Position numbers and translations under genes: made by a program
Shown here: positions 9,211 to 16,756 of the stretch, one piece after another
How the letters are laid out: each line of letters begins with the position of its first letter
How positions within the stretch are numbered: position 1 is the first letter of the stretch
The notes under the pieces: model-generated
What the model saw: the letters and a program-made list of their open reading frames with translations, nothing else
Told to the model about the DNA's origin: nothing
The model's database searches: none
From: Hyphomicrobiales bacterium
GTDB taxonomy: Bacteria > Pseudomonadota > Alphaproteobacteria > Rhizobiales > Xanthobacteraceae
Assembly (NCBI GenBank): GCA_009377695.1
Contig: WHTP01000048.1
Span: forward strand, 1-40,349
DNA length: 40,349 bases
Direction: 5' to 3'

Positions 9211-9362
9211 CCCTTACCGGAGCGGCGATATATCGGCCGGCATGGCCGGACAAATTATCATCCGGACCGATGATCCGAGTCATGGCCCGCCTGCATGTCA
9301 CGCGGGGGCGACTCCGAGAGAGCGGCATCTCTCAAGGGAGAAGCGCGCAAGAAGGGATCAAG

Positions 9363-9893
9363 ATGGATAACAGGAGACCGCCCATGTACCAGATGCCGAT
9401 CGTCAACCTGCTGGAGACTGGTAAGAAGCTTTCGGAGACGAAGAAGCAGGTGAACGTCCTGTGGCAGGAGCCGGAATCCCTGGCCTTCGTCGCGCGCGGC
9501 CGCGACTACCGCAGCGAGTTTCACATCAACCCCAGCGACGAGATGATGTACATGATCAAGGGGGAGATGCGCCTTCACTACCGGACGCCGGAGGGCAAGG
9601 AAGAGGTTGCGATCCTCCCCGAAGGCTCGGCGATATACACGCCGGCGGGTATTCCCCATTCCCCGCGATTCCCGTCCGATGCCTATGCCCTGATCACCGA
9701 GCGCAAGCGCCGCGATGGCGAGATCGACCGATTTCACTGGTACTGCATGAACTGCGATGCGTTCCTGCATGAGGAAACCTTCGTGGTCAGCGACTACACC
9801 GCCGACCCGGTTTCCAAGGCGTACAAGAATTTCTTCGACAGTGTCGAGTTCCGCACCTGCAAGAAATGCGGAACGGTGATGCCGGCGCCTTAA
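9363..9893 (+). CDS. nbaC: 3-hydroxyanthranilate 3,4-dioxygenase family protein
   Basis: A 176-residue cupin dioxygenase; the bacterial enzymes are about 175-190 residues. Metal ligands by alignment from memory with the Cupriavidus enzyme: His54 and Glu60 (FHINPSDEMM) and His99 (PHSPRF). Arg50 and Glu113 are also kept. The C-terminal second iron site is intact, with two CxxC pairs at Cys128/131 and Cys166/169. The spacing from His99 to Glu113 is one residue shorter than in the reference, close to the substrate-carboxylate arginine. Family reaction: O2-dependent ring opening of 3-hydroxyanthranilate to 2-amino-3-carboxymuconate semialdehyde. The start could be 9363 (GGGA upstream) or 9384, which has AGGAG seven bases before it. 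It heads a plus-strand run with a dienelactone hydrolase and an ABC importer. Confidence 0.85.
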   Translation: MDNRRPPMYQMPIVNLLETGKKLSETKKQVNVLWQEPESLAFVARGRDYRSEFHINPSDEMMYMIKGEMRLHYRTPEGKEEVAILPEGSAIYTPAGIPHSPRFPSDAYALITERKRRDGEIDRFHWYCMNCDAFLHEETFVVSDYTADPVSKAYKNFFDSVEFRTCKKCGTVMPAP

Positions 9894-10067
9894 CCGGCAG
9901 GCCGGCCCCGCACCGGCCAACCTCGCGCTACATCGGCGGCAACGCCGGCTCCGATCCGCAGCCGGCATTCCGGTGCAGCCCGCAGGCGCAACGCGTCCTT
10001 TTCCCGTCCGGCGTCGCGGGCGCTGGTCCTGCCTGAAGCGCCGGCCGGCGTCAACACAGTAGCCGCG

Positions 10068-10766
10068 ATGACAACTCTATCGATCACGACGCAGGACGGC
10101 CGCTCCTATGACGGATATTCCGTCGCGTCCGGTACCGCCACCGCTCCCGCCGTCCTCATCCTGCCGGAAATGTTCGGAATGAACGACGCGATGCGGCGCG
10201 TCGTGGACGATTATGCGCGCCGCGGTTTTTCCGCCTTGCTGCCGAACGTGTTCTGGCGCTCCGAGCATCCCCGCGGGCTCGCCTATGACGGAGCCGACCG
10301 CGAGCTCGCCTGGGCTCGCCTGAAGGCGCTGGACCTCGATGATACAGTCCAGGATATCGGCCTCGCGGCGCGGTTTCTGCGCGAGCGCTCGCCGTGCAAC
10401 GGAAAAGTCGTCACGATCGGATTCTGCGGCGGCGGACGCCTCGCAGTGCTCGCGGCGATGCGCCATCAGGTCGACGCGGCGGTCTCGCTCTACGGGCTCG
10501 GAATACCCCAACATTTCGAAGAAATGCGCAACATCCGCTGTCCAACCCAGCTTCATTACGGCGACGCCGACCAGCACATCCCGAAATCGGAGATCGATGC
10601 GGTCGCCAAGGCAGCGGTGCCGCATCCAACGATCGAGGTGTTCATCTATCCGAATGCCGGGCACTCCTTCTTCAATCCGGTTCGCCCCAACTACAATGCC
10701 GCAACGGCGTCCCTCGCCGCATCGCGCATCGACCGTCTGCTAGATTCCATGGGCTCGCCGCAATGA
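10068..10766 (+). CDS. Dienelactone hydrolase family protein
   Basis: A 232-residue alpha/beta hydrolase with the dienelactone hydrolase Cys-Asp-His triad: Cys120 in GFCGGGR, Asp168 in YGDADQHIP and His199 in NAGHSFFN. Glu34 in ILPEMFG fits the family glutamate that activates the cysteine. No signal peptide, so cytoplasmic. The family hydrolyses dienelactones from chloro- or hydroxy-aromatic breakdown, but many members act on other esters or lactones. The stop codon overlaps the start of the ABC ATPase gene (ATGA), so the two are translationally coupled, which ties a hydrolytic step to uptake. A second homologue lies at 19778-20494; both share the unusual VFWRS segment. Neither has an obvious step in the known aminomuconate route. 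Confidence 0.88.
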   Translation: MTTLSITTQDGRSYDGYSVASGTATAPAVLILPEMFGMNDAMRRVVDDYARRGFSALLPNVFWRSEHPRGLAYDGADRELAWARLKALDLDDTVQDIGLAARFLRERSPCNGKVVTIGFCGGGRLAVLAAMRHQVDAAVSLYGLGIPQHFEEMRNIRCPTQLHYGDADQHIPKSEIDAVAKAAVPHPTIEVFIYPNAGHSFFNPVRPNYNAATASLAASRIDRLLDSMGSPQ

Positions 10767-11560
10767 GGGCCTTCCTCCGTGTCGATCAGATCAGCAAATC
10801 CTATATCGACGGTGCCGGCGGCGCGGAGGCGAAGATTCTCAACAGCGCTTCGCTTGAAATCAGGGAAAGCGAGTTCCTCGCGGTCATCGGGCCGTCGGGC
10901 TGCGGCAAATCCACGTTCCTTCAGATCATCGCCGGCCTGATGCCGCCGACATCGGGCCGGGTCCTGCTCTGCGACAAACCGATCAGTGGCCCGCCGGCGC
11001 ACATGGTCTATCTGTTCCAGCAGTACAACAAGTCGTTGTTTCCATGGCGCACGGTCCGCGACAATGTCGCTTTTCCGATGCAGATGCGCGGCGCCGCGGC
11101 AGCCGACATCGAGCAGGCTTGCCGCGACTATATCCGCATGGTCGGCCTTGCCGGCCACGAGAACCGCTATCCGTGGCAGCTGTCCGGGGGCATGCAGCAG
11201 CGCGTCGCGATCGCGCGGGCATTGGCGGCCGAGCCGCGCATCCTGCTGCTCGACGAGCCGCTCAGCGCCGTCGATGCTCTGACGCGGATGGAGCTGCAAT
11301 CGCTGATCCTGGAAATATGGGAGCGCCAGAAGCTCACGATCCTGCTGGTGACGCACGACGTCGACGAGGCAGTCTTCATGGCGGATCGCGTCGCGACGCT
11401 GACGGTAAGCCCTGCCAGAATCGATTCCATCATCGAGACCGGGATCCCGCGACCGCGCGACCCGATCACCACCCGGGAGCGACCCGACTTCCTGACGTTC
11501 AGGCGCGACCTGCTCAATACCCTTCTCAACAGGCAGCACGCGCAGATCCCATCGACATGA
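10763..11560 (+). CDS. ABC transporter ATPase, NitT/TauT (SsuB/TauB) type
   Basis: 265 residues with a Walker A motif GPSGCGKST (43-51), a Q-loop near FQQYNKSLFPW (85-95), the signature LSGGMQQR (140-147), a Walker B ILLLDEP (160-166) and a switch histidine in LVTHDVDEA. The FPWRTVRDNV segment is typical of nitrate/sulfonate/taurine ATPases. The start ATG at 10763 overlaps the stop of the hydrolase gene by 4 bases, and the gene's own TGA overlaps the ATG of the first permease in the same way. It energises the two permeases that follow, with the binding protein at 13108. Confidence 0.93.
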   Translation: MRAFLRVDQISKSYIDGAGGAEAKILNSASLEIRESEFLAVIGPSGCGKSTFLQIIAGLMPPTSGRVLLCDKPISGPPAHMVYLFQQYNKSLFPWRTVRDNVAFPMQMRGAAAADIEQACRDYIRMVGLAGHENRYPWQLSGGMQQRVAIARALAAEPRILLLDEPLSAVDALTRMELQSLILEIWERQKLTILLVTHDVDEAVFMADRVATLTVSPARIDSIIETGIPRPRDPITTRERPDFLTFRRDLLNTLLNRQHAQIPST

Positions 11561-12312
11561 GCACGGCGACAAAGGCGCTTCAGGCGACGCTGTCATTTGC
11601 GGCGGTACTCGCCGTATGGGAGCTGCTGGGGCGCGCCGTGCTCGTTAACGCCGTGCTGCTTCCGCCGCCCTCGCTCATTGCCCCGACGCTTGCCGACATC
11701 ATCGTTTCCGGCAGCTTCCTGCGCCCGCTGCTTGAGACGCTGCTGCTGTTCGCCGTCGGCTACTCGATCGCCTGTATTCTCGGCGTCGCAATCGGGCTGG
11801 CGATGGGATGGTATGATCGCGTCTATTATCTTCTCGAGCCAACCATAGAGCTGCTGCGGCCGATTCCGAAGGTCGCGCTGGTCCCGCCGCTGTTCCTGTT
11901 CCTCGGGCTCGGCGCGTCGATGAAAATCACGACGGTCGCCCTCGCCGCGTTCTTCCCGGTGCTGATTGCGACCATCCAGGGCGCCCGCGGCGTCGATCCA
12001 GTGCTGGTGAACACCGCCCGCACGCTCGGTGCCGGGCCGGCGCGGATCGTGTTCCGGATCGTGCTTCCGGCTTCGCTGCCGCTGATCTTCACCGGAATGC
12101 GCGTCAGCCTCGCGCTCGGCCTGATCGTCGAGATCCTCGCCGAGATGCTGTCGGGCGAAGGCGGCCTCGGCTACCTGATCGTCGACATGCAGCGCTCGTT
12201 CGCGATCCGGCAGATGTATGCGTGGATCATCATTCTCGCCGCGGTCGGACTGTTTCTGAACTTCGTCTTCGAATATCTCGAATCCCGCATCGTCTACTGG
12301 CGAGGCAAGTAG
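11557..12312 (+). CDS. ABC transporter permease 1, NitT/TauT (SsuC/TauC) type
   Basis: A 251-residue inner-membrane protein with about six hydrophobic segments and the BPD_transp_1 coupling region (residues near 145-180, ARTLGAGPARIVFRIVLPAS), which contacts the ATPase. It begins at the ATG overlapping the ATPase stop. The longer open frame running upstream to 11044 is only the out-of-phase reading of the ATPase gene. The next permease starts on the base directly after its stop, so the two are translated together and probably form a heterodimeric channel. Confidence 0.92.
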   Translation: MSTATKALQATLSFAAVLAVWELLGRAVLVNAVLLPPPSLIAPTLADIIVSGSFLRPLLETLLLFAVGYSIACILGVAIGLAMGWYDRVYYLLEPTIELLRPIPKVALVPPLFLFLGLGASMKITTVALAAFFPVLIATIQGARGVDPVLVNTARTLGAGPARIVFRIVLPASLPLIFTGMRVSLALGLIVEILAEMLSGEGGLGYLIVDMQRSFAIRQMYAWIIILAAVGLFLNFVFEYLESRIVYWRGK

Positions 12313-13071
12313 ATGAAGAAGCGCACGGCCGGAATAGTGCTGCTGATCCTGCTGCTGCTGCTCTGGGAGGCATCGGCCCGCTTCGGCTGGGTGAAAAGCG
12401 AGAACTGGCCGACGCTCGTGGCGGTGCTTGAGGTGACCTATCGCCAACTTCTTTCGGGCGAGCTCTCCCTGGTTCTGGCCGCCAGCATGGCGCGCATGAT
12501 CGTCGGCTTCGTCATCGGCAGCCTCTGCGGGATCCTGCTCGGCCTGCTGCTAGGCACCCTGCGCACGCTCGACGGATTCCTCACGCCGCTTGTGGAAGCG
12601 GTGCGCCCGATACCGGTCCCGGCGATCATACCGCCGCTCATCCTCTTTCTCGGTATCGACGACGCCTTGAAGATCTTCGTCGTCGCCTTCTCCGTGTTCT
12701 TTCCGATGCTGGTCAGCACCGTCGGAGGGGTCAGGAATGTCGACGAGACGCTGATCCGTACGGCGCGGACCTTGCAGACGACGCAGGGCTCGATTCTCCG
12801 TTTCGTTATTTTGCCGGCAGCACTGCCCTCGATCATGTCGGGCTTCCGCATCAGCCTGCCGCTGGCGCTGATCACCACGGTGGTTGCGGAGATGATCGCT
12901 GGATCGAGCGGGATCGGCTACGTCATCGTCCGCGCGCAATATGCGATGCAGCCGCAGGAAATGTATTCCGCGGTGCTGTGCCTAATGGTGATCGGCTATC
13001 TGCTCAACCTGCTGTTCCTGCTGTTCGAACGGCGCCTGATCCCCTGGTACCACCTGTCCGAGAACGCCTGA
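12313..13071 (+). CDS. ABC transporter permease 2, NitT/TauT (SsuC/TauC) type
   Basis: A 252-residue membrane protein homologous to permease 1. It opens with a hydrophobic signal-anchor segment rich in leucine, has a PIPVPAIIPPLILFLGI segment in mid-protein and a coupling region around RTARTLQTTQGSILRFVILPA. About six membrane helices are visible. The ATG immediately follows the TAG of permease 1. Having two different permeases is less usual than a homodimer in this family and indicates a heterodimeric translocator. Confidence 0.92.
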   Translation: MKKRTAGIVLLILLLLLWEASARFGWVKSENWPTLVAVLEVTYRQLLSGELSLVLAASMARMIVGFVIGSLCGILLGLLLGTLRTLDGFLTPLVEAVRPIPVPAIIPPLILFLGIDDALKIFVVAFSVFFPMLVSTVGGVRNVDETLIRTARTLQTTQGSILRFVILPAALPSIMSGFRISLPLALITTVVAEMIAGSSGIGYVIVRAQYAMQPQEMYSAVLCLMVIGYLLNLLFLLFERRLIPWYHLSENA

Positions 13072-13107
13072 TCCGGCGCGACAAGTAATCAATGAGAGGA
13101 GACGACG

Positions 13108-14067
13108 ATGTTGACGAGGGCACTGGCGATACTGCTTCTGTGCGTCTGTTTGCCAGCGGGCGCGCTCGCCCAGACGACGAAGCTGCGCGTGAGCACCAAT
13201 CAGAATATCGATGCGGCGGCCTTCGAGGCCGCCAAGGCCAACGGCTATTTCGCCGAGGAAGGCCTCGAGATCGACACCACGCCGGTGGTCGGCGGCGCCG
13301 TCGGGCTTCCGGCGGTTGCCGCCGGCCAGGTCCAGATCGCCGCGAGCAATCTGATAACGATCGTTCTCGGCGTGAAGAACGGCCTACCCTTCAAGATCAT
13401 CGCCGCAGGAGACGCCTCGAGCAGCGCGCCGCCGGACCTCGCCGGTGTCGCGGCAAAGCCGGAGAGCGGCATCAAGAGCGGAAAGGAGCTTGAGGGCAAG
13501 CGGCTCGCCGTCAACACCCGCAACAACATCATCTGGATGTTCGCCCGCGCCTGGGTCGAGGCGACCGGCGGCGATCTCCGCAAGGTGAGCTTCATCGAGG
13601 TGCCCTTCCCGCAGATGGTCGACGCGATCCGCCAAGGGCGCGCCGATGCCGCCTTTATCGTCGAGCCGTTCCTCTCGGTCGGCCTGAAGAGCAAGGAGAT
13701 CGAGGTGATCGGCTGGCCCTATGCCACGGTGCTGAAGAATGCACCGATCTCGCAATGGGTAGCGAGCAAGACATATATCGACCAGAACCCCCAAGTGATC
13801 GACAAATTCGTCCGCGCGTATAATCGCGGGACCGACTGGATCAACGAGAACAACCGCAACGAGAAATGGGTGTCGCTCATTTCCGGCTATACGCGGATCG
13901 CGCCCGACATCGTCAGGACGGCCGCCACCCCGTTGTTTGTCAAATCGATGGACGTCGGTCAGATCGAGAAGTCGATCGAGCTGATGCGCAAGCACGGCCT
14001 GCTGCAGGCGGGGGACCGCATCGACGTTCCCGGCCTGCTGTACCGGACGGTGGCGAGCCAGAAATAG
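13108..14067 (+). CDS. ABC transporter periplasmic substrate-binding protein, NitT/TauT (SsuA/NMT1-like)
   Basis: 319 residues. A Sec signal peptide (MLTRALAILLLCVCLPAGALA) is cut before QTTKLRVSTNQN. The mature part is a type II periplasmic-binding fold of the SsuA/NMT1 class, with KANGYFAEEGLEID early, GAVGLPAVAAGQVQIAAS as a ligand loop and GRADAAFIVEPFLSVG later. The ribosome-binding site is GAGAGGAG just before the ATG. It is the last gene of the importer block, 36 bases after permease 2. Relatives bind sulfonates, nitrate, pyrimidine precursors or aromatic acids. Here the surrounding catabolic genes make an aromatic or heteroaromatic carboxylate likely, by inference only. Confidence 0.9.
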   Translation: MLTRALAILLLCVCLPAGALAQTTKLRVSTNQNIDAAAFEAAKANGYFAEEGLEIDTTPVVGGAVGLPAVAAGQVQIAASNLITIVLGVKNGLPFKIIAAGDASSSAPPDLAGVAAKPESGIKSGKELEGKRLAVNTRNNIIWMFARAWVEATGGDLRKVSFIEVPFPQMVDAIRQGRADAAFIVEPFLSVGLKSKEIEVIGWPYATVLKNAPISQWVASKTYIDQNPQVIDKFVRAYNRGTDWINENNRNEKWVSLISGYTRIAPDIVRTAATPLFVKSMDVGQIEKSIELMRKHGLLQAGDRIDVPGLLYRTVASQK

Positions 14068-14160
14068 CTCCACTGACGGAGGGGGCAGCCACCTTCTCGC
14101 TCTGCCGCCCGGACAAACGAGAGGCAGGGACGGCGCCGCCGGCCCTGCTGAATTCTGCGC

Positions 14161-14565
14161 TTAAGCGAACATCGCGACGCAATCGATCTCGACATTGACG
14201 CCGGTTCGATGCGGCGTCCCGCCGATGCAGGTCCGCGTCACCTTCTCGCCGCCGAGATAGCTCTGGAAGACCTCGTTGAAGCGCGGGAAATCCGCGACAT
14301 TGCGCAGCACAACGCGCACATTGACCACGTTCTTCCACGTCGCCCCGGCGGCCTCGAGAACGCCGACGAGGTTGTCGAGGGTGCGGCGCGTCTGCACCTC
14401 GATGTCGCCCTCCACCACCGTCCGCGTCGTCGGATCGAGCGGCCCCTGCCCCGACAAAAACAGCATGTTGCCGCAGCGGATGGCCTGCGCGAGCGGCGAC
14501 GGCTTCTGCAGATCGGTGAACCCGGTTGTCGGTGACTTCGCCGACGTGACAATTTGCTTCTGCAC
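14161..14565 (-). CDS. RidA/YjgF-family protein, probable 2-aminomuconate deaminase
   Basis: 134 residues from the GTG at 14565, which has a strong GGGGGAG ribosome-binding site nine bases upstream. A longer frame from 14646 has no such signal and an atypical N-terminus. The protein shows the RidA features: LFLSGQGPLDP, the QTRRTLDNLVGVLEAAGA helix, the conserved arginine in TRTCIGG and the glutamate in NVEIDCVA. RidA proteins deaminate enamines and imines, and the 2-aminomuconate deaminases of nitrobenzoate and aminophenol pathways belong to this family. Given the neighbouring aminomuconate semialdehyde dehydrogenase, that role is likely. It is divergent from the hydratase gene, with two mirrored copies of the shared operator-like motif in between. 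Confidence 0.8.
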   Translation of the reverse strand: MQKQIVTSAKSPTTGFTDLQKPSPLAQAIRCGNMLFLSGQGPLDPTTRTVVEGDIEVQTRRTLDNLVGVLEAAGATWKNVVNVRVVLRNVADFPRFNEVFQSYLGGEKVTRTCIGGTPHRTGVNVEIDCVAMFA

Positions 14566-14668
14566 GACTAAATACTCCCCCGCCTCAAACTGCGCGCTGA
14601 TGGCGAGCGCGGTCGCACAAGGCGGCACCGCACTCATCCCCGCCATCTCAATCGGTGGTCACGGGGAA

Positions 14669-14689
14669 GTCAATAAAAAAATCGATATT
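14669..14689 (-). promoter_or_regulatory. Operator-like motif and -35 box before the RidA gene
   Basis: On the minus strand the sequence reads AATATCGAT, a run of T, then ATTGAC. TTGAC falls at 14673-14669 and points towards the RidA gene, about 100 bases before its GTG. It mirrors the plus-strand copy at 14761-14780; both contain CGAT followed by T-run and ATTGACTT. No good -10 is visible 17 bases downstream. Confidence 0.5.
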
Positions 14690-14760
14690 ATAGAGCTCGC
14701 GTGGGTTTCTCGGCCAAAATTCGACGCTGCTTCAAAAGCACTGGTAGCTCGAAAGCAGAG

Positions 14761-14781
14761 AAATTTCGATTTTTATTGACT
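14761..14781 (+). promoter_or_regulatory. Operator-like motif and -35 box before the hydratase gene
   Basis: AAATTTCGATTTTTATTGAC (14761-14780) ends in a TTGACT -35-like box about 67 bases before the hydratase start at 14848. It is the inverted partner of the motif at 14669-14689. Together they frame an 70-base divergent control region between the RidA and hydratase genes. Confidence 0.5.
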
Positions 14782-14847
14782 TGGGGATGCAGACTGCTTT
14801 CTCTCCCGGGGTTCCGGGTTTGCCGACACCAAGAGGACGTCTCCTGC

Positions 14848-15630
14848 ATGCTCTCCGACGCCGACCGCAAACGCGCTGCCGACATCCTGATCGCCGCCGA
14901 GGAGGAACGGCGCCAGGCCGTTCAGCTGTCGACGGCGTGGCCGGAGATCGAGATCGAGGATTCCTACGCGATCTCGACCCTGGTCGCGGAGCGCAAGATC
15001 GCCCAGGGCGCGCGGCTGATCGGACACAAGGTCGGCCTGACATCGAAAGCCATGCAGCGCTCCTCGCAAATCGACGAGCCGGATTACGGCCATCTCCTCG
15101 ACACGATGATGATCGCCGACGGCGCCAAGATTCCGCACGACCGCTATTGCCGGCCACGTGTCGAGGTCGAACTGGCATTCGTCCTCGGCAAGACGCTGAA
15201 AGGACCCGGCGTCGGGCTGACCGATGTGCTGCGTGCAACGGAATATGTCGTCCCCGCGATCGAAATCGTCGACGCGCGGATCCAGGATCAACGCAAGATA
15301 TTCGATACGGTCGCGGATAACGGCGCGGCCGCCGGCATCGTCATCGGCGGGCGGCCGGTCGGTCCGACCGACGTCGATCTGCGCTGGGTCGGGGGCATCA
15401 TGTATCGCAACTCCGAGATCGAGGAGACCGGCCTTGCCGCCGGCGTGCTCGGACACCCGGCGCTCGGCGTCGCCTGGCTTGCGAACAAGCTCGGGCAGCA
15501 TGGCGTCGCCCTTGAGCCCGGCCACCTGATCCTCGCCGGCTCGTTCACCCGCGTCGTGTTCGCCAACAAAGGCGACACGCTGCATGGCGACTTCGGCGCG
15601 CTCGGCGGCATTGCCGTTCAGTTCGTCTGA
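14848..15630 (+). CDS. hpaH: HpaH-type 2-oxo-dienoate hydratase (fumarylacetoacetate hydrolase superfamily)
   Basis: 260 residues from the ATG at 14848 (GAGGACG upstream); the family is about 260-267. The upstream extension of the same frame crosses the promoter region and is not credible. Characteristic stretches are [20 protein letters not shown] (residues about 54-73), the metal-site region [26 protein letters not shown], and the C-terminal [19 protein letters not shown] recognise this as closest to HpaH, 2-oxo-hept-4-ene-1,7-dioate hydratase. The same family includes vinylpyruvate hydratases and 4-oxalocrotonate decarboxylases, which can be told apart only by tree placement. In this cluster it would act after deamination, on 4-oxalocrotonate or on 2-oxopent-4-enoate. 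Only one such gene is present although the known route needs both a decarboxylase and a hydratase. Confidence 0.85.
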   Translation: MLSDADRKRAADILIAAEEERRQAVQLSTAWPEIEIEDSYAISTLVAERKIAQGARLIGHKVGLTSKAMQRSSQIDEPDYGHLLDTMMIADGAKIPHDRYCRPRVEVELAFVLGKTLKGPGVGLTDVLRATEYVVPAIEIVDARIQDQRKIFDTVADNGAAAGIVIGGRPVGPTDVDLRWVGGIMYRNSEIEETGLAAGVLGHPALGVAWLANKLGQHGVALEPGHLILAGSFTRVVFANKGDTLHGDFGALGGIAVQFV

Positions 15631-15772
15631 TGCGTTCGCGGCGTATTTCTTTCGCCGCGGTCGGATCGGATGTCGTCCTTCTGGCGCGCGCCGCCGATCA
15701 GCGCAATGCAAGCGGGCCGTTGCAAGCTCGGTGTAGCAGCGGCCCCTGTGCCGCCGATCGCAGGATCGGCGG

Positions 15773-16744
15773 CTAAACGGACGGCACGGCGGCCGCTTCG
15801 AGCCCCGGCATCAGCGACAAGGCATTATCGCGTTCGATCTTGCGGAGCGTTCCGGCATCGAGGCCGAGCGACGCCAAGGCCTTGACGCTCGCCGTGGTGG
15901 TCGATTCCGGGGCGAACGGGTAATCGCTGCCGAACAGTATCCGGTCATCGGACACCAGCTGCCTCATGCCGCTGATGGAATAGGCGTTCGCCGACAGTGC
16001 CGTATCGAAATATAGACGCCTGAGCTCGTTGATGGCGCCGTCCGGCACATGACGCTTGAACTGCGGGCGGACCTCCAGACGTGCGATCCGTTCGGCCAGG
16101 AACGGAATGGTGCCGCCGGCATGCGAGAAGATAAAGCGAATGTTCTGACACCGCGCCAGCGTTCCCGAGAACAGCAAGTCAGTGACGGCGCGCGTCGTGT
16201 CGAACGGAAAATCGAGCGTCGCAGCAGGAATATGCTTGAGGCACTGGTTGCAGGCGCCGACAGTCGGATGGAAATAGACCACGGCGCCGCGGCGGTTGAG
16301 CTCGTCGAACACCGGAGCAAACTCCGGATCGCCTGGATACCGATCGCCATAACTTGTCAGCAAACCGATGCCGTCCGCCCCCAGTTCGTCGAAAGCGAAC
16401 GTGATCTCCCGCAGGCTCGCCTCAACATCCGGCAGCGGGAGGCACGCGAACAGCCCAAACCGCCCCAGATAGTCGCTGCGCATGCGCGCTGCATATTCAT
16501 TGCAGTGCCGGCACAGCGCGCGAGTCGCCTCGCGGTCATTCACGCACACGCCCGGCGCCGACATCGAAAGGACCGCGGTCGCGATGCCGTGCCGGTCCAT
16601 GACGTCGATCGAATGCGAGGGCCGCCAGTCCGGAGCCTCGCCGGATACGATCAGGCTGCCGATCGCCTCGCGGCCGACGATGCGCACATAATCCGGCGGA
16701 AGAAAATGATGGTGGGTGTCGATCCGGTGTGGCGCGGAGGGCAT
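15773..16744 (-). CDS. Amidohydrolase of the ACMSD superfamily (probable decarboxylase)
   Basis: 323 residues. The metal site of the amidohydrolase-2 family is present: His11 and His13 (DTHHHF), His159 (VYFHPT), His208 (FSHAGGT) and Asp274 (GSDYPF). This is the 2-amino-3-carboxymuconate-6-semialdehyde decarboxylase (ACMSD) superfamily, which performs non-oxidative decarboxylation. Position in the cluster fits the step after ring cleavage. However, the segment before the conserved MD (HSIDVMD, about 44-50) has serine where I recall a substrate-binding arginine (Arg51) in the Pseudomonas enzyme, so another carboxylated substrate is possible. The stop of the dehydrogenase gene is 12 bases upstream of its start, so the two form a minus-strand operon. 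Confidence 0.78.
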   Translation of the reverse strand: MPSAPHRIDTHHHFLPPDYVRIVGREAIGSLIVSGEAPDWRPSHSIDVMDRHGIATAVLSMSAPGVCVNDREATRALCRHCNEYAARMRSDYLGRFGLFACLPLPDVEASLREITFAFDELGADGIGLLTSYGDRYPGDPEFAPVFDELNRRGAVVYFHPTVGACNQCLKHIPAATLDFPFDTTRAVTDLLFSGTLARCQNIRFIFSHAGGTIPFLAERIARLEVRPQFKRHVPDGAINELRRLYFDTALSANAYSISGMRQLVSDDRILFGSDYPFAPESTTTASVKALASLGLDAGTLRKIERDNALSLMPGLEAAAVPSV

Positions 16745-16756
16745 GTCAGGGCAGTC

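Noticed and set aside
14068-14160. Terminator hairpin between the converging binding-protein and RidA genes
   Set aside because: A CAGGG/CCCTG stem is present but without a T-run on either side.
14701-14847. N-terminal extension of the hydratase
   Set aside because: It would cover the promoter and operator region; the ATG at 14848 has a better ribosome-binding site and gives the family length.
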